From UBA6059 sp964351595 (lineage in GTDB: Bacteria > Bacteroidota > Bacteroidia > Cytophagales > Cyclobacteriaceae): a stretch of 32,709 nucleotides of DNA. The stretch covers positions 1-32,709 of the forward strand of contig CAYGOT010000052.1 of assembly GCA_964351595.1 (NCBI GenBank), given 5' to 3'. A model generated the notes under the pieces. That model saw only the letters and a list, made by a program, of their open reading frames with translations. It was not told the DNA's origin and ran no database searches. This document shows positions 16,470 to 25,559 of this stretch, piece after piece (positions within the stretch are counted from its first letter, which is position 1; every line of letters starts with the position of its first letter). A program made the translations under genes and the position numbers.

Positions 16470-19400
16470 AAAAATCATAACCCAGAGTAACATAGAATCT
16501 CGTATCACCCACATTGAAGTCCTCTATAGGCTTAGCCACGTCAAACTTGACATAATAGCCAAGCAGTACAGTACGAACACCGAAACCATAGCTCTGCAGC
16601 CAAGGGCTCTTGGAATTATTGAGTGTAGCTTGAAAAACGGATCCTTCCGGTGCTATGATCTTCGTATTAACATCATTGTCCCGACGGAATGGAGACCTGC
16701 CTGTCCAGGAAGACCCAATATCATAGAAACCGACGAGCTGAAAATTCCTAAAGAAGTTGGAGGAAATGGGGCCCCTTATAATATACTTGAATATAGGTAG
16801 GCGGAGTTCGGCGTTCACCAAGATCACATCACTTCCATTAAACTTATTGTAGCTGAAGCCTCTGAGGTTGGTTATGTATTCAGTGAACAACAAGTTGCTA
16901 TTGTCTACTCCTGTTTCTGTCCTCAGCGGATCATTTTGACCTGTCGACTCTGTCTTATTGAAAAGCCAGTTGTTCATACCCCCCAATAGATAGCTCGGTG
17001 TATTATTTCCAAAGAACTTGCCATAGAAGAGTCTGGTGGCAAATATGATTTCTCTATGCACTTTCTGATAATGACGTACATCCAAATAGAAATTGTTAAA
17101 GCTTCGGTCACTATTGGTGATACCCGTGTAATGCTTGAATCCCAATTTAGCTCGCGTGCCCTCATAAAGATTGAGGCCATGAACGATTGAATTATCGAAC
17201 ACTACAGATGTCTCTGAGCCGAGAAAAGTCACACCATTGTCTGTTTCGAAACTAGGGGGGCTCGGAGATAGTGTTCTGAAATCCAAATCTAAATAGCGTG
17301 TATAGGCCAAGTAAGGGCTAAAATCAACTCTCAAGGAGTTGCTAATGGGAAGACTTGCCCCTAGCGTAAATTTGTTAAGAGAGTATTTCTGAAGCACATT
17401 TTCAGACTGCTCAAGTATGACTCTTCGATCATATCGAGCCTTGAAATCAACTCTGTATTTGATAAACTTATACTCACCGAATATATCTCCACTCTTAAGG
17501 TCCGAAATCGCCAGTATCCCACCGTAGAACTTATGATTTTCGAGCATGTCGTTCATAGAGGTTTCCAGTAGGATGCCAAAACCTCTCATTGGATCTATGA
17601 CAAAGCTGGTCACGACATTGTCCGCACTAAACCGTGTATCATAAGGTAGCGGCCCGACTACACTTGTGGTCTTTTCAAGTTTACGATAGTTGGATAAGAA
17701 TGAGAAGTTGTTGTTACTGGTCTTTTTTTCCAGCTCTTCTTCGAAGACATAGTTGTCAGTATCAATGAAATCTTCGGAAGTCTGCTGCTCACTTAATTCC
17801 TCATTTACCTCCTCAACCGGGTCTTCAATAGGAGGATTATTTAATGTCTCTTCCTGAATTCGCTCTCTCAGATACCGCGCTTGCTCTATTTCTTTTCTCA
17901 GTGTCTGAGGAGTGAAGATATTGTTGTTGAGGTTGTAACCCTTGTAGAGAAACACCTTTTCAGCTCCATCCTGCAGCATGGTAAAGACAATCGAATTAGA
18001 TGCGAAGTGAATATCATAATTCTTAATACTGGAGTTAAAGTTGGTCACCTGATGAAAGGTGCTATCAAAGATATTATAGTGATAGAGGTTAAAAATCCCT
18101 TTTTGGTCACTTAGGTAGTAAGTCTCGAAGTATGTGTCTGGCTTAGGCTTGTAGTCCTTGCTAAGTGTATTCGTCAGACGAGTATATTGAGTCTTAGTAG
18201 TATCAAGGTCATATAGGAAGAGATTGTAATTATTGGACACCTCTGCTATGTCTTCTACTTTGTAACTGATTGAATCCTTGGTACGATTTGAGCTCCAGAT
18301 GAGCACGTCCCTACCGGGCAAAAATTTAGGAGTGATGTCATCCCACTGATCTTTGGTCAGTTGTCGTATCGCATTGCGACGCATGCTGACTAAGTAGAGA
18401 TCATTAGCACCATTTACATCAGCGCTGAGTACTGCTAACCTACCATTATCATTAAAGGCAAAGTCTTTGACATGATCAAATTTCTCCAACGACTTACGCT
18501 GAATTTTCTTACTAGCGACATTGATCGATACCAGATAGTTTTTCCCGAAGTAAGCTTGTACTATACCAAGGTTCTCATTGTCAATCCAATTGATTAGCGG
18601 GATTTCATAATCTACTTCCTGGTTGATGACTCTGTAGCCGCCGTTAAGCAATCCTTCTTTCTTACCACTCGCAATATCCTGTACGTAGACTGTATACTTA
18701 CCCCCATAGTTTTCAGAAAAAGCAATCCGTTTGCCATCAGGACTAAATTTCACCTGGTTGTAGATTACATTCGGTTTACTATCTACTGCAATATTTGATA
18801 CGTTTGGGCTGATATAGTTGCTCTCAATTCTTTGGCTGGCATCCTTGTAATATTGTTGCCAGTCGACTAAAAACTGCCTGAAAGGAAGTCCTAATGTGCT
18901 GGCAATACTGTTCTCCTCATTCCTGATTATTCTGGTAAGATTCAGCACATTACTAATGTTGCTCTTCCCGTACTTGTTAGCGATGTAGTTCCAAAGGCTC
19001 TGACCTGCGATTTCTGCCTCCTTGCCCTGGATTTTTGAAAGCTTCTTGACCGTGTTGCCTCTAAGCAAATCACGCATAAAATCATCCATCTCTACGCTCC
19101 ACCCTTCGGCTACATAGCGAGCGGCACCCTCAATAAACCATCGGGGCAAAGTGAGTAAATAGGAGCTTTGGAACATATCGGCGAGGCTACCGCCAAACAT
19201 CATGTCATTGATGAGCATTCGTGAAATGCGGAGCACGAGCTCTCGCTTGAACTCCTCTATCGTTCCCGGAAATGGGATTTCCGTTCGGAGTTTTACAAAA
19301 TTGGTCTGACCGCCTACCGTAAATACTTCGTCATCAATACCAATATTGCTCTGCTGTAGATCCGTGACACTATTGTAGATGAAGATTTTTGTTTTTGCAT

Positions 19401-19653
19401 AGGGAGCATATCCCAGCACATCTGTGATGCGGTCGAACTCTTCTTCCAGGTATTGGATCGCTACATTGGCGTAGTTCTTACCTCCACGGTAGTAGTAAAC
19501 ATCGAAGTTGTCGGTACTGTAATAGGACCAGTCGAAGTTCTTATACTGCACTCGATTTTTGCCATACTCACGGCTCCCAATGACCTGGGACCATACATCG
19601 GTCCAGAGCCCATTTGCCATCACTATCATCAGTACCAGTACTACTCTTTTCAT
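16468..19653 (-). CDS. TolB-like outer-membrane protein: degenerate peptidase domain, PD40 propeller and Omp85-like barrel
   Basis: This large envelope protein has 1061 residues. The start is ATG at 19653; a GTG two codons upstream is also in frame. A signal peptide (1-23) ends in VWSQ. Residues about 35-230 resemble a gluzincin (peptidase MA-like) domain: the LPRWFIEGAARYVAEGW segment is kept, but the HExxH position reads RELVL (137-141), so zinc catalysis is unlikely. Residues about 290-600 hold TolB/PD40-type repeats such as FSPDGKRIAFSENYGGKYTV. A highly acidic linker follows near 620-660. The last 380 residues look like an Omp85/surface-antigen barrel, including LRGFSYNKFNG, and end in the aromatic FYVTLGYDF, as barrel proteins do. 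Annotations for such proteins often read 'translocation protein TolB', but the true function is unknown. The FAD oxidoreductase gene ends 15 bases upstream. Confidence 0.8.
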   Translation of the reverse strand: MKRVVLVLMIVMANGLWTDVWSQVIGSREYGKNRVQYKNFDWSYYSTDNFDVYYYRGGKNYANVAIQYLEEEFDRITDVLGYAPYAKTKIFIYNSVTDLQQSNIGIDDEVFTVGGQTNFVKLRTEIPFPGTIEEFKRELVLRISRMLINDMMFGGSLADMFQSSYLLTLPRWFIEGAARYVAEGWSVEMDDFMRDLLRGNTVKKLSKIQGKEAEIAGQSLWNYIANKYGKSNISNVLNLTRIIRNEENSIASTLGLPFRQFLVDWQQYYKDASQRIESNYISPNVSNIAVDSKPNVIYNQVKFSPDGKRIAFSENYGGKYTVYVQDIASGKKEGLLNGGYRVINQEVDYEIPLINWIDNENLGIVQAYFGKNYLVSINVASKKIQRKSLEKFDHVKDFAFNDNGRLAVLSADVNGANDLYLVSMRRNAIRQLTKDQWDDITPKFLPGRDVLIWSSNRTKDSISYKVEDIAEVSNNYNLFLYDLDTTKTQYTRLTNTLSKDYKPKPDTYFETYYLSDQKGIFNLYHYNIFDSTFHQVTNFNSSIKNYDIHFASNSIVFTMLQDGAEKVFLYKGYNLNNNIFTPQTLRKEIEQARYLRERIQEETLNNPPIEDPVEEVNEELSEQQTSEDFIDTDNYVFEEELEKKTSNNNFSFLSNYRKLEKTTSVVGPLPYDTRFSADNVVTSFVIDPMRGFGILLETSMNDMLENHKFYGGILAISDLKSGDIFGEYKFIKYRVDFKARYDRRVILEQSENVLQKYSLNKFTLGASLPISNSLRVDFSPYLAYTRYLDLDFRTLSPSPPSFETDNGVTFLGSETSVVFDNSIVHGLNLYEGTRAKLGFKHYTGITNSDRSFNNFYLDVRHYQKVHREIIFATRLFYGKFFGNNTPSYLLGGMNNWLFNKTESTGQNDPLRTETGVDNSNLLFTEYITNLRGFSYNKFNGSDVILVNAELRLPIFKYIIRGPISSNFFRNFQLVGFYDIGSSWTGRSPFRRDNDVNTKIIAPEGSVFQATLNNSKSPWLQSYGFGVRTVLLGYYVKFDVAKPIEDFNVGDTRFYVTLGYDF

Positions 19654-19668
19654 GCTCACTTCTCGAAC

Positions 19669-20724
19669 TTATGAAGATAATGAATAATAACGTTGAATAT
19701 CTACCTCTGCGTCTATGCCTTCACCAAAAACAAGGTGTCTGGCAAATTGGTGCGCGAAATAGGGAGTCATTGACACGCCCTTAGATCCAAATCCGTTAAA
19801 AACACCCAACTGAGAATGTTCAGGGTGCAAACCGACAAACGGCTTTCTATCTTTGGTCGCCGGACGTATTCCTACTTTTCGCTCCTTCACAGAAATTTCT
19901 TCTGAATAAATAACCGATAATTTCTCCTTAAGTTCCTTTTCAGCCCCATCATCAAAAACCTGCGTGCTACTTCTTGTGTAGGTTGATCCCAGTCGAAAGT
20001 TTTTAGCGCCCAGAGGCACCAAAAAAACACCTCGATTGAGAATAAAGTCGAAACCAGCCTCACACTCCACATCCATCAACTCGCCTTTGACCGGAGTGAA
20101 GGGAAGCCAGCTAAAGAAACTATCATCTTCATCCATACCTCTGCAATAGATGACTTTAGCAGCCTTGTATTCCCCATATACCGCTCCGTCAGACAACAAC
20201 TCCAGATTGTCTGACTTGAACAAGTGATTGCGGTAGATTCCCTTAGCATTGAGCCATTTTTTATATCCGTCCAGTAGCCTGCTCAGATCAACATATCCCG
20301 CCTTGCGGAGCTTGATCCCGCCCAGGGGATCATTTATCCCGGCTACCGCAATCGACTGAGATTCTACCGATGCTATATAAGGCGCGTACTCAGGGGCCGA
20401 CATTTTACTCTGCCAGTCATTACATTCCTCATTGGTGAAAAATGGCCTATAAATGCCCGTAGGATGAAGGCTATGGATTTTGAGTAGCTCGTCTAGTTCT
20501 AAGTAAAATGGCTCAATCACTGGGAAAAGCTGATCAGCTTTCCACGTCTTCACCATATTCCTACCGGTAATCGGATTGTACAGGCCTGCGGCTACTCTGG
20601 AGGAGGATTGTGGGTTGGTATGATCAAAGACCAATACGCGGGCACCAATTTTTTGTAGTTCCCAGCTCAGTGCTGTTCCGGCTATCCCCTGTCCTACAAT
20701 AATAAAGTCTACCTCCTCGTGCAC
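19669..20724 (-). CDS. FAD-dependent oxidoreductase of the DAO (glycine oxidase / MnmC-C-like) family
   Basis: The protein has 351 residues from GTG 20724. The N-terminus VDFIIVGQGIAGTALSWEL is a Rossmann FAD-binding strand with GxGxxG, and an acidic residue ends the second strand (VLVFDH). RVAAGLYNPITGR is typical of the DAO family, and the C-terminus has GIRPATKDRKPFVGLHPEH followed by GFGSKGVSMTPYFA, the second FAD-contact region. These proteins oxidise amines or amino acids; the substrate here is unknown. No ATG is available near the N-terminus. The choice is TTG at 20754 or GTG at 20724, and GTG is preferred because it puts the first strand a few residues from the start, as in relatives. 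It is divergent from the metallo-hydrolase gene with under 60 bases between them. Confidence 0.85.
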   Translation of the reverse strand: MHEEVDFIIVGQGIAGTALSWELQKIGARVLVFDHTNPQSSSRVAAGLYNPITGRNMVKTWKADQLFPVIEPFYLELDELLKIHSLHPTGIYRPFFTNEECNDWQSKMSAPEYAPYIASVESQSIAVAGINDPLGGIKLRKAGYVDLSRLLDGYKKWLNAKGIYRNHLFKSDNLELLSDGAVYGEYKAAKVIYCRGMDEDDSFFSWLPFTPVKGELMDVECEAGFDFILNRGVFLVPLGAKNFRLGSTYTRSSTQVFDDGAEKELKEKLSVIYSEEISVKERKVGIRPATKDRKPFVGLHPEHSQLGVFNGFGSKGVSMTPYFAHQFARHLVFGEGIDAEVDIQRYYSLSS

Positions 20725-20782
20725 CTGATCCCCCGTTTGATAATTATTGATCAAATTTGCTTACAATTTTGATATCCGATAG

Positions 20783-21430
20783 ATGATTAAGATCAAAAGT
20801 TTCACTTTCAATCCATTCATGGAAAACACCTATGTGCTGAGTGATGCCACAGGTGAATGTATAATCATAGACCCGGGATGCTATGAAACCGCTGAGCGAG
20901 ACACCTTAAAATCTTACATAACCAAGAATGGGCTTAAGGTGGCGCAATTAATAAATACACATTGCCACATTGATCATGTTTTGGGTAATGCTTTTGTGAA
21001 GCGCGAGTACCAGGTTGATCTCGCTATTCATCCCAAAGATGAAGCAACGCTCGAATCGGTCAAGGTGTATGCCCCCAATTATGGCTTTGCAAAATATGAA
21101 CCCTCCACTGCGAACCTTATGATCGATGAAGGTGATCAAGTCAAGTTTGGGGATAGCATGCTCGAGATATTATTCGTGCCCGGGCATGCTCCAGGGCATG
21201 TCGTCTTTTATCATGAAGGACAGTCTTTTTGCATAGGTGGAGACGTGCTCTTCAGAGAAAGCATTGGCCGGACGGACTTACCGGGAGGCGACCATGATGT
21301 ATTGATCCGTAACATTCATGAGAAAATGTTCAAGCTGCCAGATGATACCACCGTCTATTGTGGTCACGGACCAGAGACGACTATTGGACATGAAAAGAAG
21401 TTCAACCCATTCTGCGCGATTTCTAAATAG
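20783..21430 (+). CDS. MBL-fold metallo-hydrolase (glyoxalase II-like)
   Basis: This is a 215-residue metallo-beta-lactamase-fold hydrolase. The full two-metal site is present: THCHIDH gives H60, H62, D64 and H65; H134 in VPGHAPGH is the third-position histidine; D153 in GGDVLF bridges; H194 in YCGHGPETT completes the set. The short length and the SIGRTDLPGGD loop place it with glyoxalase II-like thioesterases found across Bacteroidota, but the C-terminal glutathione-binding domain of true hydroxyacylglutathione hydrolases is missing, so the substrate is uncertain. It sits three bases before pssA and is probably co-transcribed with it. The start ATG gives a beta-strand directly (IKIKSFTFNPF), and no signal peptide is seen, so it acts in the cytoplasm. 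Confidence 0.92.
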   Translation: MIKIKSFTFNPFMENTYVLSDATGECIIIDPGCYETAERDTLKSYITKNGLKVAQLINTHCHIDHVLGNAFVKREYQVDLAIHPKDEATLESVKVYAPNYGFAKYEPSTANLMIDEGDQVKFGDSMLEILFVPGHAPGHVVFYHEGQSFCIGGDVLFRESIGRTDLPGGDHDVLIRNIHEKMFKLPDDTTVYCGHGPETTIGHEKKFNPFCAISK

Positions 21431-21433
21431 GTA

Positions 21434-22111
21434 ATGAAAAGGCACATACCCAACTTTTTGACATGTTGCAGCTTATTCTCAGGATGTTTTGCCTTAGTTC
21501 AGATCAGTAATGGCAACCTGCAATGGGTGCCATATCTTGTTTGGATAGCGGCCTTTTTCGATTTTATTGATGGATTTGCAGCGCGTCTCCTTAAGGTTAG
21601 TTCCCCAATGGGAAAAGAGCTGGATTCCCTTTCAGATATGGTCAGTTTTGGAGTAGTGCCAGGTTACTTTGTTTACGCGCTATTGACGGCCCAGACAGAT
21701 AATCTTTGGATACCTTTTGTTGGTTTTGCTATTACCATAGGATCTGCCCTGAGGCTTGCAAAGTTCAATATTGACGAGCGTCAATCGGATCAGTTCATTG
21801 GACTGCCTACGCCGGCCAACGCGATTTTCATTACCGGACTGATCTGGCTGCCAGAGAGTTGGTCGTTGCTATTGACAACATACGTCCTTATTGCGATAGC
21901 AATTGTTTTTTCGATCCTGCTTAATGCGGAGCTACCACTCATTGCCCTCAAGTTCAAAAGCTACAAATGGCTGCCCAACACCTCTCGCTATCTGGTAATA
22001 TTTTCGACACTTGGACTGATAGTTTTCTTTGGGCTACAAGGGGTATCCCTGTCAATTGTTTCTTATCTGGTTATATCAATAGTCTTTACTTTTACAAAGT
22101 CTAAAGACTGA
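21434..22111 (+). CDS. pssA: CDP-diacylglycerol--serine O-phosphatidyltransferase
   Basis: PssA makes phosphatidylserine from CDP-diacylglycerol and serine at the inner membrane, the first committed step toward phosphatidylethanolamine. The 225-residue protein has the full CDP-alcohol phosphotransferase signature DG(x2)AR(x8)G(x3)D(x3)D: D46-G47, A50-R51, G60, D64 and D68, in the segment from FDFIDGFAARLL to DSLSDMVSFG. The rest consists of about six to seven hydrophobic segments, as expected. It starts three bases after the metallo-hydrolase stop and is 50 bases upstream of porU. The psd decarboxylase normally acting next is not in the window. Confidence 0.93.
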   Translation: MKRHIPNFLTCCSLFSGCFALVQISNGNLQWVPYLVWIAAFFDFIDGFAARLLKVSSPMGKELDSLSDMVSFGVVPGYFVYALLTAQTDNLWIPFVGFAITIGSALRLAKFNIDERQSDQFIGLPTPANAIFITGLIWLPESWSLLLTTYVLIAIAIVFSILLNAELPLIALKFKSYKWLPNTSRYLVIFSTLGLIVFFGLQGVSLSIVSYLVISIVFTFTKSKD

Positions 22112-22161
22112 TGCAGGACAATTCAATATACTTCGGAGAGTAGCGTTACTTTTATTTATTC

Positions 22162-25100
22162 GTGAGACCAGCCCTTTACATACTTCTAGCGCTAGTAGTA
22201 GCTTCATTCACCTGCCAGGGTCAGTCTTCCGTGCTCGGTCAAGGCACGTGGAAAAAGCTTGCCACACCCACGAAGGGCATCTATAAACTAGGTCGATCTG
22301 ACTTTCAGGCTATGGGCCTCAATCCTGGCTCACTTGACCCCAGAGAAATTCAGATTTTTGGAAGTGATGGAGGCATGCTACCACAGTCGAATGCCGTAGA
22401 ACGGCCCCTAGGCTTATCAGAAATAGCCATTTATGTCAGTGGAGAGCAAGATGGTAGCTTTGATGAGGGGGATTTTGTCCTTTTTTGCAGTGATGGGCCT
22501 GATGAACTCGCCTTTCAGACATCCACGGGAGCTATTACTTACCAGAAAAATCTGTATGCTGACTCTGCCTATTATTTTCTCACGGTATCTCAGACCGCAG
22601 GTCTCCGCGTTTTAACCAAAGATAATCAGCCACCAAACGCTGAACGGATATCCGTATTTCCTGAATTGGTAATTCATGAAGTAGATGAAACGAACATTAT
22701 CAGTTCAGGACGATTTTGGGTTGGAGAGTCCTTTTCCGATGGCGGCAATGCCACCAAAAGATTCACACTTGAGACTCCCGACAGGCAGTCTGGCAATGTC
22801 AGGCTCGTTTCACAGGTCATAGGACGATCCCCGTCAGGCAGCCAGTTTACGGTAGGCATAGATAATGGTAGTACACTTGGAGTGCATTCCACAGATCCAT
22901 ACCCCAACGTCACCTATGGAGAAAGAGGGCAATTTGACTTGCAGGTGTTCGAAGGCAGCTTGGCTAGTTCAGGTGACCAGGTAGAGTTGACTTATGCCTA
23001 TACGGGATCTGATGTCGGAAACCTGGATTATTTGGTATTCCAGTATCCTAGAACACTGTCTTTCGGGGCTAAGCCCGTCTTTTTTCGAGGACAGAGTGAT
23101 TTTACCGGTTCCAGGACTTTTGCGGTAGCCAATGTCTCAAGTAATGCAATGATATGGAATGTATCGAATGCCACAGCACCGTACCAGCTAGAGTACTCTA
23201 CAGAAGGTGGTACAGCGCTGGTCACGGAGGAGGTCAGCCAGTACCAGGAATATGCTGCTTTCGAACCAACCAACGCCTCGTCTCCGATCTACATCGGTGA
23301 TGTGGTCAATCAAGACCTAATAGGCGTCAATACCCCGGAGGCTGTTTTCGTGACATATCCTGGGTTTCGCTCTCAGGCTGAGCGCTTGGCGAGTTTTCGA
23401 CGGACTAATGATGGCATAGATGTAATGGTTGTCACCACCGCCGAGATATACAACGAGTTTTCCTCCGGCCGTCATGACATTACAGCCATCAGGGATTTTG
23501 TACGATACCTGTACCAAAAATCTCCCAATACATTGAAATACTTGCTGCTCTTTGGAGATGGATCGTATGATTACAAAGACAGGACGATCGTTGATCACAA
23601 CTTCGTACCGGTCTATGAGAGTAGGAATTCCACTCATAGGATTTATAGCTACTCTTCAGATGATTACTATGGGTTTCTGGAAGAGGACGAGGGAGAGTGG
23701 TCGGAGGTCAACAATGGTACGGGAGGCGATCATACACTGGAGATAGGCATAGGCCGCCTACCGGCAAAAAGCTTAACCGAGGCAGAACAGATGGTGACCA
23801 AGCTCATCAGATATCAAACCAGCAACAACAGGCTAGGGGACTGGAGAAGTAAAATTTACTTCCTGGCTGATGATGGGGATTTTAACATTCACTTGAATGA
23901 TGCTGAGGGACTTGCGCAGTTTGTAGATACAGCCTACAGTTTTTTCGACTTGAATAAAGTTTACATCGACGCTTTTGAACAAGAGCGTACCGGAGGTAAT
24001 GAAACAGTACCCGGAGCACGGCGGATAGTCGAGAATATATTTGATGAGGGGGCATTGATCGTCAATTTCACGGGTCATGGAAATGAAGGGCAATGGACCG
24101 AAGAGGATTTACTGGTTGAATCGATGATCCCTCAATTCCGTAATCGCGTGAAACTGCCACTACTAGTTACGGCTACATGCGAGTTCGGCGCGTACGATAA
24201 CCCCCTACGCCTATCAGGAGGAGAGCAGATGCTGCTCAACCCTGAAGGAGGAGCTATTGGCTTACTTACCACGACCCGACCCGTATTTGCACATACCAAC
24301 AGGCCTGTGAATGAAGCATTTTATCGGAATGCGTTTAAGCTGATCAATGGTGAACAGCCGAGGCTTGGAGACATTATCAAAGCAACAAAGAACAATAGCC
24401 TGAGAGGATCGGTCAATCGTAATTTTGCCCTTTTAGGAGATCCGACCATGCGACTAGCCTATACTGACTATAGCGTAAGCCTGGATTTACAAAACGATCA
24501 ATCGGATACCCTAAGAGCTCTTGGCACCTACCAATTTTCTGGTCAGGTGGGCAGTCTGGATGGCACGGTCAATGCTGACTTCAACGGGAGAGTCAAAATC
24601 AACATTTTTGATAAGCCTTTAGAAGAGCGCACTCTCGGAGACGAGAGCCAATCAACAACCTATGAAGTACGAACCTCCGCACTTTTCAGGGGAGAGGCTA
24701 CCGTGACTAATGGTCGTTTCAGCTTTGATTTTGTAATGCCAAAGAACATAAGCTACAAATTCGGAAGAGGCAAAATCAGTATGTATGCTCAGACAGATGA
24801 TGGTTTGGCGGATGCCAATGGAGCACTTACGGAGTTTATAGTCGGAGGCAGTGCGACTGAGGTGCCGATTGATGATGTGCCACCACAGGTAGACCTATTT
24901 ATCAACTCGGAAGGCTTTACCAACGGGCAAACGGTCAGTCAGAACCCACTGCTACTGATGAAACTATCTGATGAAAGTGGGATATCACTTTCTAGTACCG
25001 GGATTGGCCAGCAAATGACTGCTGTGCTCGATGATGATCAGATTATCGAATTGAGCGACTTCTATACCGCCGATATTGACACCTACCAGACAGGGTCGGT

Positions 25101-25530
25101 GAGATACCCTTTAGGAGAGTTGGCGGAGGGATTGCATACCATCACAACAAAAGTTTGGGACAATCACAATAATGCTACTACCAACAGAGTTGAATTCTAC
25201 GTGGGTAGCGGTTCCTCTATTGAGATCAGCGACCTTAAAAATTACCCAAACCCGATGCGAGAAAAGACAACCTTCTCATTCGGGTACGACAGAGCAGGTG
25301 AAGGAGTAGAAGTCACACTTTCGATTATTTCCATTGGAGGTGAGTTGGTTTTTGAGCAGGTGTATACCATTGATGAAACTGATGCAGTGATAGATCAGAT
25401 CGAGTGGGACGGAAGGTACCCCAATGGAAGTTTAGTGACTAATGGGATTTATATTTATAAGCTTTTAGTGAGGAGCACTTCTGACGGCTCTAAAAGTGAA
25501 GCCTATGAAAAGCTAATAATAGCTAATTAA
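22162..25530 (+). CDS. porU: Type IX secretion system sortase PorU (gingipain-like C25 peptidase)
   Basis: PorU is the outer-membrane-surface enzyme that removes the C-terminal signal domain of T9SS cargo and links the cargo to its anchor. The 1122-residue protein starts on GTG (22162) with a signal peptide ending around CQGQ (residue 21). The peptidase C25 core lies at about residues 395-775. It begins with VFVTYPGFRSQAERLASFRR and contains LLLFGDGSYDYKD. The catalytic His is H639 in NFTGHGNEGQW, and the catalytic Cys is C673 in LVTATCEFGAYDNP. The C-terminus looks like a T9SS signal domain (KNYPNPMREKTTF, then PNGSLVTNGIYIYKLLV), kept in the mature enzyme in characterised PorU. It is 29 bases upstream of porV, its known partner. 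Confidence 0.95.
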   Translation: MRPALYILLALVVASFTCQGQSSVLGQGTWKKLATPTKGIYKLGRSDFQAMGLNPGSLDPREIQIFGSDGGMLPQSNAVERPLGLSEIAIYVSGEQDGSFDEGDFVLFCSDGPDELAFQTSTGAITYQKNLYADSAYYFLTVSQTAGLRVLTKDNQPPNAERISVFPELVIHEVDETNIISSGRFWVGESFSDGGNATKRFTLETPDRQSGNVRLVSQVIGRSPSGSQFTVGIDNGSTLGVHSTDPYPNVTYGERGQFDLQVFEGSLASSGDQVELTYAYTGSDVGNLDYLVFQYPRTLSFGAKPVFFRGQSDFTGSRTFAVANVSSNAMIWNVSNATAPYQLEYSTEGGTALVTEEVSQYQEYAAFEPTNASSPIYIGDVVNQDLIGVNTPEAVFVTYPGFRSQAERLASFRRTNDGIDVMVVTTAEIYNEFSSGRHDITAIRDFVRYLYQKSPNTLKYLLLFGDGSYDYKDRTIVDHNFVPVYESRNSTHRIYSYSSDDYYGFLEEDEGEWSEVNNGTGGDHTLEIGIGRLPAKSLTEAEQMVTKLIRYQTSNNRLGDWRSKIYFLADDGDFNIHLNDAEGLAQFVDTAYSFFDLNKVYIDAFEQERTGGNETVPGARRIVENIFDEGALIVNFTGHGNEGQWTEEDLLVESMIPQFRNRVKLPLLVTATCEFGAYDNPLRLSGGEQMLLNPEGGAIGLLTTTRPVFAHTNRPVNEAFYRNAFKLINGEQPRLGDIIKATKNNSLRGSVNRNFALLGDPTMRLAYTDYSVSLDLQNDQSDTLRALGTYQFSGQVGSLDGTVNADFNGRVKINIFDKPLEERTLGDESQSTTYEVRTSALFRGEATVTNGRFSFDFVMPKNISYKFGRGKISMYAQTDDGLADANGALTEFIVGGSATEVPIDDVPPQVDLFINSEGFTNGQTVSQNPLLLMKLSDESGISLSSTGIGQQMTAVLDDDQIIELSDFYTADIDTYQTGSVRYPLGELAEGLHTITTKVWDNHNNATTNRVEFYVGSGSSIEISDLKNYPNPMREKTTFSFGYDRAGEGVEVTLSIISIGGELVFEQVYTIDETDAVIDQIEWDGRYPNGSLVTNGIYIYKLLVRSTSDGSKSEAYEKLIIAN

Positions 25531-25531
25531 C

Positions 25532-25539
25532 TATCTTTA
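25532..25539 (+). promoter_or_regulatory. Weak candidate -7 element between porU and porV
   Basis: TATCTTTA matches the TAnnTTTG consensus at seven of eight positions and lies 20 bases before the porV ATG. No -33 element is seen. It could give porV an extra promoter on top of readthrough from porU. Confidence 0.25.
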
Positions 25540-25559
25540 CGAGTTCAAATCACAACCGA

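Noticed and set aside
20706..20716. AGGAGG-like ribosome site on the - strand inside the FAD oxidoreductase N-terminus
   Set aside because: No start codon follows at a proper distance in frame; it is simply the coding sequence for Glu-Glu-Val.
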